Source: Morchella semilibera
Taxonomy: Eukaryota; Ascomycota; Pezizomycetes; Pezizales; Morchellaceae
DNA: 64,000 bases
Assembly (NCBI GenBank): GCA_009192285.1
Contig: WBVU01000017.1
Coordinates: 434,001-498,000, forward strand
Reading direction: 5' to 3'
Shown here: piece after piece, positions 45,080-56,262 of the stretch
Numbering within the stretch: position 1 is the first letter of the stretch
Layout of the letters: each line of letters begins with the position of its first letter
Translations under genes and position numbers: made by a program
Notes under the pieces: model-generated
The model's database searches: none
Told to the model about the DNA's origin: nothing
What the model saw: only the letters and a program-made list of their open reading frames with translations

Positions 45080-45712
45080 TGTGACGGAGTAAGCCGACGC
45101 AAAGTAGAAGATGACAATGATGATGCAGAAGGACTTGAGAAGCATAGTCTACTCGAGGAGGAGACCAACGAACACAGGGACAACACCGGGCAGGCACAAG
45201 CACAGGTACAGGCGAAGGTAAAGGCAAAAGCAAAGGCACAAGGACACAGAGCAGAGAGAGTGAAGGTTAGATGGACCTCAATGAGAACGATGAGAGGTAC
45301 TATGAGTTTTCCTCTTACAAGGGACAGGAGCTTGGAGAAGAGAAACTATGGCTTAGAAATAGGAGTATATTCCTATATACTGAAATAACAGGAAGACGAG
45401 ACAGAGAAGAAAGAAAAAAAAAAATTAAGGAAAACATCTATCCCTACTATTTAACACATCTCCTCCACCAGTCCACTATGACTCATATATTAGCTCATAG
45501 AATTCCATGGATATCCGTCGCAATCACATTTCGTATTTCTCTCCACCATTTCTCTTATTTACATTACAAATCAATCATGCCATCGAACCTCCTAGAACCT
45601 AATGACGACATCCCCTCCTCAGCACACCCCTTCCTCGCTTAACATTACCCTAACAATCGCAACAACGCTTCGAGTACCAAACCCTCAGGACTGATACTAA
45701 TACGCCGGGACA
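45080..45712 (-). mobile_element. GA solo LTR without matching target duplication
   Basis: TGTGACGG ... CCGGGACA, 633 bp. Left flank TTCAC, right flank CCAAC. Sequence upstream of the unknown gene lies on one side and element H RT on the other, suggesting recombination or deletion at this LTR. Confidence 0.85.
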
Positions 45713-46297
45713 CCAACTTGGTATACCACTTGGCTTTTGAGAGTCGATCCAAGGTTTCCCGAATTAAGGGTAGCAGGTATCAATTCTTAACCTCCAGCTT
45801 GTTTAGTCTTCGGTAGTCCATACACAAGCAAAAAGATCCATCGGCCTTTTTAACAAATAACATCGGGGCTCCCGCTGGGGATAAGCTTGCGCGAACAAAG
45901 CCCTTGAAGAGAGGTTCTTGTAGATATAGTCCTTTAGTGCAAGTAGTTCGTCCCTAAACATACCCTAGAGGGGGCCAAATAGTGGTTCCTTCTCTTTCTT
46001 CAGGGATATCCTATGATTATAGAGGCGACGAGGTGCTAGGTCTTGCCAGTGGGCCAGGGCTTCATCGAACACATCAGCAAGCTTTACCATTTGTGACTGG
46101 AGTCTCCTGAGTCTCCTGACGGTCTCCTGAGTCTCCTGAGACCCAAATAATCTCCTGAGACCTATGAAATCTTGCTGATTCATACTTAGCCCATTGTGGT
46201 AGTGTTCTGGGATCTTTTGTTTCTATTCATCTTTCGGGGTATCCTGGAGGGCCTTTTAAATTTTGTAAAGAATTATACTGCAAATTTGTAATTGTTT
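45713..46297 (-). pseudogene. Element H RT remnant
   Basis: It contains [14 protein letters not shown], a corrupted LFVKK region and an [12 protein letters not shown] stretch matching LCMDYRRLN of relatives, plus FGKPWIDSQKPSG. It is frameshifted and split by a 109-bp element. Confidence 0.7.
46072..46180 (+). mobile_element. 109-bp short-subfamily CATCAGCAA element, CA duplication
   Basis: CATCAGCAAG ... TTGCTGATT with CA at 46070-46071 and 46181-46182, in the RT of element H. Confidence 0.85.
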
Positions 46298-46840
46298 TCA
46301 GTGGGCGAAATGACTAAAAGAGACGGGGCCTATCATGTAGGTTACAGGTTTAATGCCTGAGATGATATCGGTAGTAACTGTAGAGTTGCAGTTCCTTTTA
46401 CAAAACTCTGAGTCAAAAGCTACTGTATTGTTCTTAAATTTGAGGGGAGCGTCGTGATGTTGTAGCCAAGGGATACCAAGAACTAGGGAGTAATGTCTCA
46501 GTTTGGTAACAAAGAACGGAAATTGTTCTTGATGAGAGCCGATAAGTAGAGGAACACGGCATACTGAGGCAATTTGTCCGGATGCTATATGTCTTTCATC
46601 GATACCCTCAAGCATACGGGAAGTTTTGAGAGAAAAAATAGAAAGTTGGTGGCGCGTAAAGGTTTCATCGATAAATGCAAATGCCAAAGCCCTAGTATCG
46701 ATCATAGCATAAGTAGATATAGAGTTTTTATTGTGAGCAATGTTACAAGCTACAACTAGGTGGTCTCTATTTAAGTTCTCCTCTGCCATAACCAAAACCG
46801 AAAACCCAGAAATAGAAAACGCAGATAAAGAAAAATCTTT
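46298..46840 (-). pseudogene. Element H protease
   Basis: Reads DHLVVACNIAHNKNSI, MIDTRALAFAFIDE and LRHYSLVLGIPWLQHH. The active site expected as DTGA(S) reads DTRA, so the glycine is lost. The preceding linker VPGTFKRF-type sequence marks the gag-pol junction. Confidence 0.78.
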
Positions 46841-46971
46841 TGAAGGTCCCTGGCGAGGGCCATAATACTAACCAGGGACTACTCAAAACCCGAATCACCA
46901 GAAGAAAGAACAACATCCGTAGAAGAAGAGAGAGAAGAAGCTATAGTGGCGGGGCCTTTAATAGGGGCAGC

Positions 46972-47108
46972 CATCAGCAAGACCTCATTTGTCTCCTGAT
47001 GTCTCCTGAGCCTCAGGAGACTCAAAAAATGTCCAGGAATCTCAGCAGAGTCTCAGGAGACCCAGGAGACTGTTGGGAGACTCCAGTCCCAAGTTGAGCT
47101 TGCTGATG
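46972..47108 (-). mobile_element. 137-bp CATCAGCAA element, GC/AC flank
   Basis: CATCAGCAA ... TTGCTGATG. The 2-bp flanks differ by one transition (GC at 46970-46971, AC at 47109-47110). It lies at the gag end of element H. Confidence 0.83.
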
Positions 47109-48890
47109 ACGGGGTAAGCAAACAGCGCGGCGCCTCTCATAGTCGGGGGAGGGCCGCGTAGACGATTGCCTTGTGGGTAGTTGGCAAACACATGGTCAGG
47201 GGCGTTTCATGGATACGCTAGGTTCGGAGGACTGGAAGGATTGGCAGGGTTGGGATTACTGTAAGCTAGGAGGCGGGGATGAGTCAGAATAGGTTCTATG
47301 GGTTTCTGTTACGCGAGAATGTGAGTCATGGTTGGGGTTACGCGAGTGTATGAGTCAGGCTTGGCTCCGGAAATAAGGGATATATAAGGGAGGCAACGGC
47401 GCCTACTTCGGTTCTTTTCTTTCTTTCTCTTTTCTCTTTACGCAACGTCTTCTGTATCTATCAATATACTTCATAGTCTCTATTCTCACTAGTGACTATC
47501 GCTGCCTCTCTACTTCTTCTCACATACTTCCCCCTCCTGGAAGTATCGCTGCTACCTATCCCACACCCTATGACCGCGACAAGAGCCATCTACTGGTATC
47601 TTCGCTTATACGTTACGATCAGAGACTCCCTGTGGACTCTCTGTCCCACTATATTGTTGTTATAACTTCGCACCCTGCGGAACAAAGCTACCTCTCGACA
47701 CCCCCCTGAGAGGGCGGCACAGTAGGTGCAGCAGTCATTGTCCATTTTCCATTTCTTTTCGGCGGCGGTAGTGTGTCGGCGGCCATTAGCGAACATATCT
47801 TCCCTCTGGTGGGGGGCGGGTAGTGAGGCGAGCCTGGAGAGCTGAGAGGTCCGCAGGAGCGAGGCCTTCTGGTGTATGCGATGGGCGCGGTGTGGCAGGT
47901 TGTGAGACGAATTGTTCTATTGGGTTTCTATTAGTCTTATAGGAATCCTTCCTGGCCCTAATCCTATTATCCATGGTCATAAGTCTCCTAACATAGGTAT
48001 CAAAGCCTTCCTCGGTCGTATCCTGATAGATCATTGCGTTCTTGAGATCGTCGGATAGTCCAGTCTCCAGGGTGTCTTTTTTGGCTTCCTCATTGTAGTC
48101 GAGTTGGCCCATAATACGTAGGGATTGTGTCAGGTAGGTCGCGAAGTCTCCTTTGCCTTGGCAGAGGCTTTCAAGCTCCCTCCTGGCTGTGCCTCAGGGG
48201 TCTGGGTCTTCAAAGGAAGCTTCCAAAAATGCAACGAAGGTGGTGACAGAAGCGAACGGAGCAACGTTTCCAGTGGCCATAGAGATAACCTGATCTAGTG
48301 TCTTCCCTTCCAACCGACTTACTGCATAGAAACCTTTAGCCTCCTCATTCATGAACCTATCGTGGTTAATCCTGAGTTTGGTGGGGAGCAGGTTGAGGAA
48401 CCCAGGTAGCTCCTTACGGGTCCCATTAAATTTAGGTGGGTCTGAGAATTTCTCTGAACGGAAGACTGGAGGCTGATTATTAGCGGGTGGAGGAGGGACT
48501 GCTGGTGGAGGTGGCGGTAGTAGTGGTGGTGGTGCAGCATAGGCTGTGGCGAGTTGGAATTCCATGGTTCGGACCTAGGCTTCTAAGGCGTCTGTGTGGT
48601 AATTGAAGGCGGTAAGTTGGTCTCTTGCTGTGGCCAACTCTTGTCTGGTTTGAACATGTAAAGCCCGGCTATCGTCCCATTCTGTTTTCCATCGATTTCC
48701 TTCATGTATAAGGGTGAGGAAATGTATATAATGATAGTGTTTGTCCTCAACTGCTTCAAACTCCTCAAAGGTTTGGGGGATCTGGTAACTGCCATCGAAG
48801 GTGACCCTATACACGATGCGGGCTGGAGGAGGGGGCGGAGGAGCAGGAGTAGATATAGGTGTGTTTGGTGCGGATGACGACACAATGTAA
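47109..48890 (-). pseudogene. Element H gag
   Basis: Minus strand: a start such as MDYIVSSS after the LTR, a helical region (EVEDKHYHYIHFLTLIHE, RQELATARDQLTAF), a Pro-rich linker, capsid (SEKFSDPPKFNGTRKELPGFL; ASFEDPDP), and the start of a zinc knuckle (CCTYC) where the GE LTR 47205-47711 enters. A TGA at about 48192 replaces the Arg expected in DPDR (CGA to TGA). The end of gag lies at 47109-47204. Confidence 0.78.
47205..47711 (+). mobile_element. GE solo LTR, TSD GGGCG
   Basis: TTTCATGGATACGC ... CCTGAGA, 507 bp, flanked by GGGCG at 47200-47204 and 47712-47716, opposite to element H. Confidence 0.93.
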
Positions 48891-49219
48891 TCCCAAGAGG
48901 GTGTCAGGGGTGTAGCTTCGTTCCGTAAGGTGCGTGGTAGTAACAGTGATAGTTCCAAGAGGGAGAAAATATATACGAGAGAATAAAGGGATAGCAATAG
49001 TCACTAGTGTATAATAGGGACTATAATAAATTGGTATATAGATATAGAAGACGTTGTGTGAAGAGAAAAAAGAAACAAAGAAAGTACAGGAGTATGCGCC
49101 GTTGCCTCCCTTATATATCCAACATCTTGTGACCAAGCCTGACTCATTCTCGTATCTTAGCTCGCAGTAATTCCAGCCCTGCCAATCCTTCCAACCCCCT
49201 ATACCTAGTGTATCCATGA
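48891..49219 (-). mobile_element. 5' LTR of element H (GE, internally deleted)
   Basis: TCCCAAGAGGG ... GTATCCATGAAA on the plus strand. It is 329 bp, about 180 bp shorter than the full GE LTR. Confidence 0.78.
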
Positions 49220-49604
49220 AATCAGACAGATTTTATTGTCAATGCAATTTGGACAATACTTAATTTCACCGCAAGTATATATACCCTTTCAAATGCTGTC
49301 ATAAATCAGCATTGTAGAGAATACGGTATAGATAAGAATACCACACTACTACCATAGTGCTACAGTAGTGATCTCACTCTATTTTTTCATACTGTAGATT
49401 AAAACAGAGTCACTTCGTGTACATACATGTACCTCCCCAGTTTCAGGTTACTGCTATGTATTATATATAGCACATGATGAATTTTTTTCTTACATAAGTA
49501 TCTCTCAAGCTATTCATTGATTGATAATTCATACACGCATGTACCCCGAAGGTTATGACGAAATCTTACCTCCTACCGGAGACGGAGAAAAATACCTCTC
49601 AAGC
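49220..49604. other. AT-rich intergenic sequence
   Basis: Contains palindromic TACATGTA and TATATATA motifs. A short open stretch (YPEGYDEILPPTGDGEKYL) continues across the GB LTR into PLQFHLAI, but it is too short to call a gene. Confidence 0.4.
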
Positions 49605-50088
49605 TATCACGGCTCCACCTCCTGCACCCCGCCTCCTGCCAAGGCGTCTTCGGAACAGGATTGTTAGATAGTATCGGTCGATATCGGAAGTAGAATGACG
49701 GGTTAGGAAGGATCTCGGGTAATGGAATGTAAGCGCTAGGAAGGATTGGGTAGTAACGGGAAAGAATTGGAGTTATCGGGAATAGCCTGAGTATGGGTAG
49801 TACGGGGATATAGGAGTTTCTATGGGATTCTACGGTATGAGTCATCGGCGTGGGTGATTAGTTGTATATATAGGGCTCGTTCTTTTCTATGTTTCTGACT
49901 CTCTAGGCAACGTCTTCTTTCTGTTAGCAATATATTACTTTGGCTTCGGCCCTCCTGTCTCCGCCTCGTCCCTGAACCTGAACCTGAACCTGTCTCGCCT
50001 CGGATGTCTCCTGACTCGCCGACCCCGACCCTGTTTCTGTCCCTGAATCTACCCCGCTCTGTCCCTGACCCGACCCCGTCCCGTTAGA
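49605..50088 (+). mobile_element. GB solo LTR, TSD CAAGC
   Basis: TATCACGG ... CCGTTAGA, 484 bp, flanked by CAAGC at 49600-49604 and 50089-50093. A short CCTGAA tract lies near 49972. Confidence 0.93.
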
Positions 50089-50659
50089 CAAGCCAACCCT
50101 TACAGTTTCATCTGGCAATCTAGCCAAAGCCTTAACTAAAGATGTCTGGTAAATTTGCCTAATTTTGCAAGGATCGTTCTATTGTCGTGTTTGGCTGTCT
50201 AATGTGATGAAAATAGCTGTAACCAAAACCTACGAAAACGTACTATTCCACCATATATACATGGGGCCAAATAAAGAGTAATTGGGGTCTCTAATACGGA
50301 GACAATATATATTTCATCTGTTTTCCGTCGCCCGAAATCAAACAATCGATCGATCCGCGGCTCGAAAACAAAAATACCCCGCGATTATCCGAGTGACTTT
50401 CTATGATGGTACAAGATTGTCCAAGCGTGAAACGTATGCTAAGGTATGAGATAACTTGCTAAGGGAGAAGAGGGAAAGCTAAACGCCAATAATATATGCC
50501 GCCCCTGACTTTTTGCCACCCCTCCAGGCGCCAAACTAGAAGTGGGCCAATGTCCCACTAGTAATAAAATAAACAAGGGATGATAGAGGATGAGAAAAAG
50601 AAACCGCACTCGGCCCGATTTATAACTAACTACCACTGGTGTCTAATACACCCTGCTGT
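50089..50659. other. Downstream flank of the carrier gene
   Basis: Non-repetitive sequence including the 3' UTR of the minus-strand carrier gene. No gene recognised. Confidence 0.5.
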
Positions 50660-51962
50660 TTATTCTGAATACTCATGCTCTTTGGGGGCCTGCCACTTCT
50701 CAATATGCCCACGAATAAACTCGTAGACCATGAATGTCACAGCCTAATTACTGAGTTTTAGATATCATCTTTAAAATTAATCTAAGACTTGACTTACCTG
50801 CCCAGGTGCCACACGCATGATCCTAGGGGTGATCCCTTGATAAAACGCCCGGAATCCTTCATGTTTGAACATGTCTTTCGAAATTGCAACAATTCTTGAT
50901 GCCGCGCTCTCGCCCGGAACGGCTGTTGACCGCTGAAGACGTGTCTCTGGACAAACTATAAGTATATACGCGTATATAGCGAACCTAGGTCTACTCACTA
51001 ATGGTATCGATTGGCGCATTTGATAGAGGGCCCATAGCCCCGGAGATAAGACCCAATACCAGATGTTGGTAACTAGGTAACTCTTTCATCTCTGGTTGAA
51101 GTTCCTGTGCGAATTTCTTCATGTATGTGTAAGCTGTGAAGTTTACTGCCTGGTTAGTTGCTTGTCTGAGTGCGGTAAGTGTAACTCCGCGGTACAGGGT
51201 GAGAAAGCCTTCCTCGCGGATAACAGTGTAGGCAGCATGGGCAGCATTGCGATACTTTGGGATATCAAGGGGGTCTGCCATGGAGTGGTGTTGCGCCTGT
51301 AGTCGGATCTTGACAACTTCCATGGGAGTTACAACAGCGACGGCTTCCGTTGCTCCTGCCATAAGACCAGCTGTAGGTGACTTTGTTAATATATGTATAT
51401 AGGCTAGGCTTGGGGGCAGGAGTTTTTCATACAGAGGAACACAGCCTTCGCCGAGATAGCACCAGTCTCGGGGTTAACCTTGGCCAAACTTTTGTAGAAC
51501 TCGAAACTCGAAAACCGAATGGCCATTTTGGGCACAATTCCTGTAACGACGGCTCCAAGACCTTTGTAAAGACCTAAAGGGGTTTCCTTCTTGACAATGT
51601 CCTTTCCAACGGTGAAAAAACCCTTTCGTTTTACTCCTGGAGCACGATTCCGTCGAGACAGCTGCATTCGCACCTGTAATCATATTATATATTATATTAG
51701 CCGAATATCCTACTTCCGTAAGAAAAAAGAAGGTTGGACCTTAATGGTATCTAGGAAAGGTCGTCAGCAATATTTTTCCATAAAGCGCTTTAGAAATCCT
51801 TACCCAATGGGTGGCATGCGAGCGCCTCACAGAGACCCGCTCCCCCACCGGCTGCAAAGGTCTCATATCAGTAACAGAACAGCTAATGGTATATCAATAT
51901 GGGTAATAACCAATCAAAGTGACTGCCATCGTAGGTCTTTTTTTCTGTTCTGCTGGGGGCAT
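50660..51962 (-). CDS. SFC1: Mitochondrial succinate/fumarate carrier (7 exons, one of 11 nt)
   Basis: A member of the mitochondrial carrier family in the inner membrane, closest by recognition to yeast Sfc1 (Acr1). That carrier imports cytosolic succinate in exchange for fumarate and is needed for growth on C2 compounds. Exons on the minus strand: 51962-51911, 51851-51804, 51750-51740, 51673-51433, 51370-50999, 50946-50798, 50743-50660. They total 957 nt, exactly 319 codons with stop (318 aa). Three carrier repeats are marked by HPLDTIK (residues about 32-38), TPMEVVKIRLQ (about 131) and APIDTIKTRLQ (about 238). Each matches the PX[DE]XX[KR] signature. Supporting blocks are AGGGAGLCEALACHPL, QAQHHSMADPLD and GLISGAMGPLSNAPID. 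The 11-nt exon supplies DTIK of the first signature. No lesion is seen. Confidence 0.93.
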
Positions 51963-53265
51963 GGCTGTGAATATCTATAACTGATGCGATATTAGGAGGT
52001 ATTGGACTAAAGCTCGGGAGTGTCCAAATAACTATAGTTGTGCACGGTAATGTACTGAATGGCAGAGAGAACAAGGCAAAGAACAAGAGATGTGTCAGGT
52101 CTGTTGAGGGATTATAAGACTTGAGTGTGAACGGAATAAAGTTTAGATCAACTTTCCAGAGCCGAGGATGAACCGAGAGAAATTGTTCGTTTATGTTAAC
52201 TGACCGCTCCCTCTCTTTCCGGGGACTAGAGACAGGGGCCAATAATTTCATCTTGCGTCAGTTAGCAGTGTCTTTCTTTTTCCCACGCGCCTCTTGCTCA
52301 GATTCCCCCAACGCGATCCCCCTCCCTCACCCCAGGAACCAGAGACTGGGACGGATTAACCAAGTTGCTTCGGGCCAGCGGGGTGGTTTGTGCGCGGGGG
52401 GTCTCCGTGGTCGTAATAGCAACTAACAATGGCATAAAGCACCCCGAGACTTCACCGTAGTGGTTGCTTTTACGGCCCGAGGTTGGGTCCGGACGGGCGC
52501 AGTCGGAATTTACTATGTTCATGCACTATCACATGGGAAGGATTTTCGGCGAAACCAGGAACGGAGAAACAAAGAACATGCGCCATGTGCTTATCTACAT
52601 GCACTTTACTTACTCTTAGCGGAGATATTCGGGGATAACTGTGTGTAGTGATCCATTAAATCACATGATTCTGGGCAAAAAGTGGATATCTCAGAAAACT
52701 TATCTAGCTGGCAGGATAAGTCAATAGTCAAGTTTTTATCAATAAGACTTCGGTTGCTACAGCTATTACCTACCCCGTCCTATTGATGAAAATTTGGCAA
52801 GTCTATATAGTACTACAATAGAGGTTTTCAGTTACCACCGTAGACTCATTTCTAAAGTTAAAAACAAATTCATGTAGCCAAGCTGCACATCCATATGCTA
52901 TAGTAGCACAAGTAATAATCCACCTTTAGTTCTCAATGCCGAACTCAAAGTCTTCCTACAACAAATCAAACACGCATTTGCCAAATATGAATACCCAAAA
53001 CCTTTTGGGGATGATAGACAAAAAGGATAGAGAGGTATTGGAAAAGGCTCAGAGAAAGTTTATTTTTTTTTACTTTACTGAACACTTCTATTTGTATCAT
53101 CATAAGAGGTTTTATATTGGTTGCCTGACTCTAACCAATGATAATTTCTGTCACTTTACTCGCTTTACAACTGGTGATACGCTTAAGTTAAAAAATCAAA
53201 TGGAATTATTTAACTAATTATATAAATCACAGGCTTACTCCAACTCCCTATATTGAGTATGGAAA
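51963..53265. other. Upstream region of the carrier gene; no supported gene
   Basis: The first 250 bp should hold the carrier promoter and 5' UTR. Around 52300-52520 the sequence is GC-richer without coding signature. A 93-codon open frame at 52936-53217 (MPNSKSSYNKSNTHL start) is unrelated to anything I know and is not called. Confidence 0.5.
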
Positions 53266-53464
53266 CAATCTCTTGGATCTTCTGAGGCTCTTGAATATGT
53301 TTTGAGTCTCCTGAGACTCAGGAGACATCAGGGGACAAATGAGGTCTTGCTGATACAGAGTCTCCCAACAATCTTCCAAGTCTCCTGAGAGTCTCCTAAA
53401 GCTCTTGGATAATTTTCAAGTCTTCTGAGGCTCAGGAGACATCAACAGCCAAACATAGTCTTGC
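53266..53464 (+). mobile_element. Two tandem degenerate CATCAGCAA-element fragments
   Basis: The first (to about 53355) keeps TTTTGAGTCTCCTGAGAC and GGTCTTGCTGAT. The second starts at GAGTCTCCCAACAATC and reaches AGTCTTGC, where a GA LTR enters. Its last bases (CTTGCTAAT) follow the LTR at 54238. Confidence 0.8.
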
Positions 53465-54237
53465 TGTCCCGGCGTCTTGGCATCCGTCCCGAGAGTTTAG
53501 TATATCAGCAAACTCAACTTGTGACTGGAGTCTCCCAACAATCTCTCAGGTCTCCTGAGAGTCTCCTGAGACCCCTAGATATTTTTTGATTCTCCTGAGG
53601 CTCAGGAGACATCAGGAGATAAATGAAGTCTTGCTGATGTAGTCAAAGCGCTGTTGTGATTATTAAGGTAATGCTAAGCGAGGAAGGGGAGTGCTGAAAG
53701 GGGGGTTTCGTCATTGAGTTCTATGCGATTCTATAGAGTGACGGATTTGTAATATAATTTTAGAGAAGGTGGTGGGGAGGAATACGGGGTGTGGTTGCGA
53801 TGGATTTCTATGGGTTTCTATGAATGAAGATATGAGTCATAGTGGACTGGCGGAGGGGGTTGTTAAATAGTGCGGGAAGACTTTTTCTTTAGTTTCTTTC
53901 TCTCTTTTCTCTCTGTCTCGTCTTCCTGTTATCTCGGTATATAGGAATATACTCCTATTCTCAAGTCATAGTTCCTCGCCTCCAAGATCTTGTCCTCTTA
54001 TAGAAGGAAACCCATAGCACCTCTTATCGTTCTTGTTGAGGTCTATCCAGTCCTCACTCTTTCTGCTTTGTGTCCGTGTACCTTTGCTCTTTCCTTTGAC
54101 TTCCCCAATGCCTCTACTTGTACCCTCCCGGCGTCGTCCCTGTCTTCATCGGTTTCCTCGTCGAACTGGCTGTGCTTCTCGAGTCTTTCTGCATCGTCAT
54201 TGTCATCTTTTACTTTACGTCGAGTTACTCCGTCACA
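53465..54237 (+). mobile_element. GA solo LTR in a CATCAGCAA element, TSD CTTGC
   Basis: TGTCCCGG ... GTCACA, flanked by CTTGC at 53460-53464 and 54238-54242. It contains a 137-bp element. Confidence 0.93.
53503..53639 (+). mobile_element. 137-bp CATCAGCAA element, TA duplication
   Basis: TA at 53501-53502 and 53640-53641. The empty equivalent in element C reads CAGTAGTCGAAGCG (about 32070). Confidence 0.9.
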
Positions 54238-54309
54238 CTTGCTAATCTAAAACATTCAATACCCAATTGGCTATTCTATTCATGTTACAGGGTTTGGCGT
54301 TGACCGGGA

Positions 54310-54913
54310 TCAATAGAGCCGAGGTACACAACCGAGGCGGTGACAAGAACAAAGGAGAGGGACGATGATAAGAGAACCCAACTGGGGAGCAGGGTGGTGG
54401 GGCAGAGATTCTAGATGGCCTCTCAGACAAAGACTCGGACTTGGAGACAAAGATACCAGTAGACGATACTAACTACATCAGCAAACTCAACTTGTGACTG
54501 GAGTCTCCCAACAGTCTCCTGGGTCTCCTGAGAGTCTCCTGAAACTCCTGTATACTTTTTAAGTCTCCTGAGGCTCAGGAGACATCAGGGGACAAATTAA
54601 GTTTTGCTGATGTATAGTCATGGGCGATGGACGACTCAGAGGCGAGGCGAGATGAGATACTATGGAAGACTCGAGGGGGCATTGGCAAGAACTATGATTA
54701 TAACGTTGTTTATTGTGAATAAAGACACAAGGTGAAACGAAACTAAACTAGGGTTGACAACAGGAAGAACAGGTAAGGAAAGAAAGAGAAAGGAAAGGAC
54801 AAAGGAAAGATCCGTAGTAATATATATACCCCTCCTAATCCCTGTACAGTTATGACTCATAACATCGTGTAACAGAAACCCATAGAAACTCCAAGACTCT
54901 GAAAGAAAGCTTG
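54310..54913 (-). mobile_element. LTR remnant, family F, with small-element insertion
   Basis: Shares GCCGAGGTACACAACC, GGCAGAGAT and the GGGTTGACAACAGGAAGAAC block with the copy at 5.3-5.8 kb. Split by the element at 54476-54612. Its right end meets a GD LTR at 54914. Confidence 0.65.
54476..54612 (+). mobile_element. 137-bp CATCAGCAA element, TA duplication
   Basis: TA at 54474-54475 and 54613-54614. The family F copy at 5.5 kb reads GACGATATGTACTACGG here without insertion. Confidence 0.9.
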
Positions 54914-55310
54914 TGTCACGGCGTAGAACGTACTTAGTAATGTTGCGGGAAGAAGGATTAGTCAGGGATTTTCTATACTGTTCTATGAGTTTCTGAGCAG
55001 GGATTCTATGAGTCAATGTTACGCATGTATTTCTAATAGAGGGATTTCCTTTGGGTTCTATGGGTTTCTATGGTATGAGTCAGCGAAGGGATTTTGGGGC
55101 TATATATAGGGAGCTCTCTCCCTCGCTTGTAGAATTTCTCTTTCCTTCCTTTCTTCTTCACGCAACCTTCCTGTTCTTTAGCCAATACAAAGCTTTAGGA
55201 TCTCTAGCTACTATTGAGTCCTCCTGCTCCTACTTCCTAGAAGGTAAGAGGAAACCTATAGTTCTTGCCTCGTACCCCATTTCGTCTTGTTTCGTCCCCT
55301 CGTCCTTTAC
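54914..55310 (+). mobile_element. GD LTR, 3'-truncated
   Basis: Starts TGTCACGGCGTAG and follows the GD LTR through TATGAGTCAGCGAAGG and GGGCTATATATAGGG. It stops where the GA LTR begins at 55311. Confidence 0.8.
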
Positions 55311-55945
55311 TGTGACGGAGTAAACCGACGCAAAGAAGAAGATGACAATGATGATGCAGATAGACTCGAGGAGCACAGTCTGCGCGACGAGGAGGCTGAC
55401 GAAGATAGACACAACACCAGGCAGGCACAAGCACAGGCACCGGCGAAGGCAAGGGCAAGGACAAGGGCACAGGAGCGTAGGGCAGAGAAAGTGAGGACCG
55501 AATGGACCTCAACGAGAACGATGATAGTTCTTATGGGTTTCCTCTTTGTTGGAGGACAGAGTCTTTGGTACTAGAGGCTATGGCTTTGAAAATAGGAGTG
55601 AATTCCTATGTACCGAGATAACAGGAAGACGAGACAGAGAGAAAAGAAAGAAAGAACTAAGAAAAACATCTATCCCCGCTATTTAACACACCTCCTCCAC
55701 TAGTCCGCTATGACTCACACTTTCACTCATAGAACCCCATGGAAACCCGTCGCTACCACACCTCGTAATCCTTCCCACCATCTCTGCTATTCTACATTAC
55801 CAATCCATCACGCCATCAAACCTCCTAGAACCTAATGACGACAACCTCCACCTCGCGCTCCCCACTCTCGCTTAACATTGCCCTAACAACCACAACCATA
55901 CATCGCCTACCAAACTGTCGGGACAGGTGCCAAGACGCCGGGACA
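55311..55945 (-). mobile_element. GA solo LTR, flanks not matching
   Basis: TGTGACGG ... CCGGGACA, 635 bp. Flanks TTTAC and GTTGA differ, and the GD LTR does not resume on the right. Confidence 0.87.
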
Positions 55946-56262
55946 GTTGATAACAAGAACTGTAGTGAGGGGGAGTGATGTGTAGAATGAGAGCTCTGGT
56001 ACCTGGAGTTAACAAGAGCTTAAAACCACACAACGCCAAGAGATTGAATTGAACTCACAAGAGGGTTACACTAACCGCACCTAGACAAACACATAACACA
56101 ATATGAGAAGAAGAGGAACGCTACAGAATATACCAGACAGGATCCGGAGGCTGTCGAGTAAGATTACATACTGGTCTCCTGATATATTTAAATTGACGCC
56201 ATATTGAATCTTAAGGGGTACAGCGTCAACGCACTCTGTCATCACTGCCGTCATCGGGGAGT
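55946..56262. other. Left flank of the transposase gene
   Basis: No recognised gene. It may hold the promoter and 5' terminus of the DNA transposon. No CACTA-type end or CATCAGCAA end was found by eye. Confidence 0.4.

Larger units (their letters stand above)
45713..49219 (-). mobile_element. Element H: GE Ty3/gypsy element, truncated in RT
   Basis: Minus-strand order: LTR 49219-48891, gag, (inserted GE LTR and small element), protease, RT start, ending at the GA LTR junction at 45712. RNase H, integrase and 3' LTR are absent. Confidence 0.82.

Noticed and set aside
52936-53217. 93-codon open frame as a gene
   Set aside because: AT-rich, no family signature, no support beyond being open.
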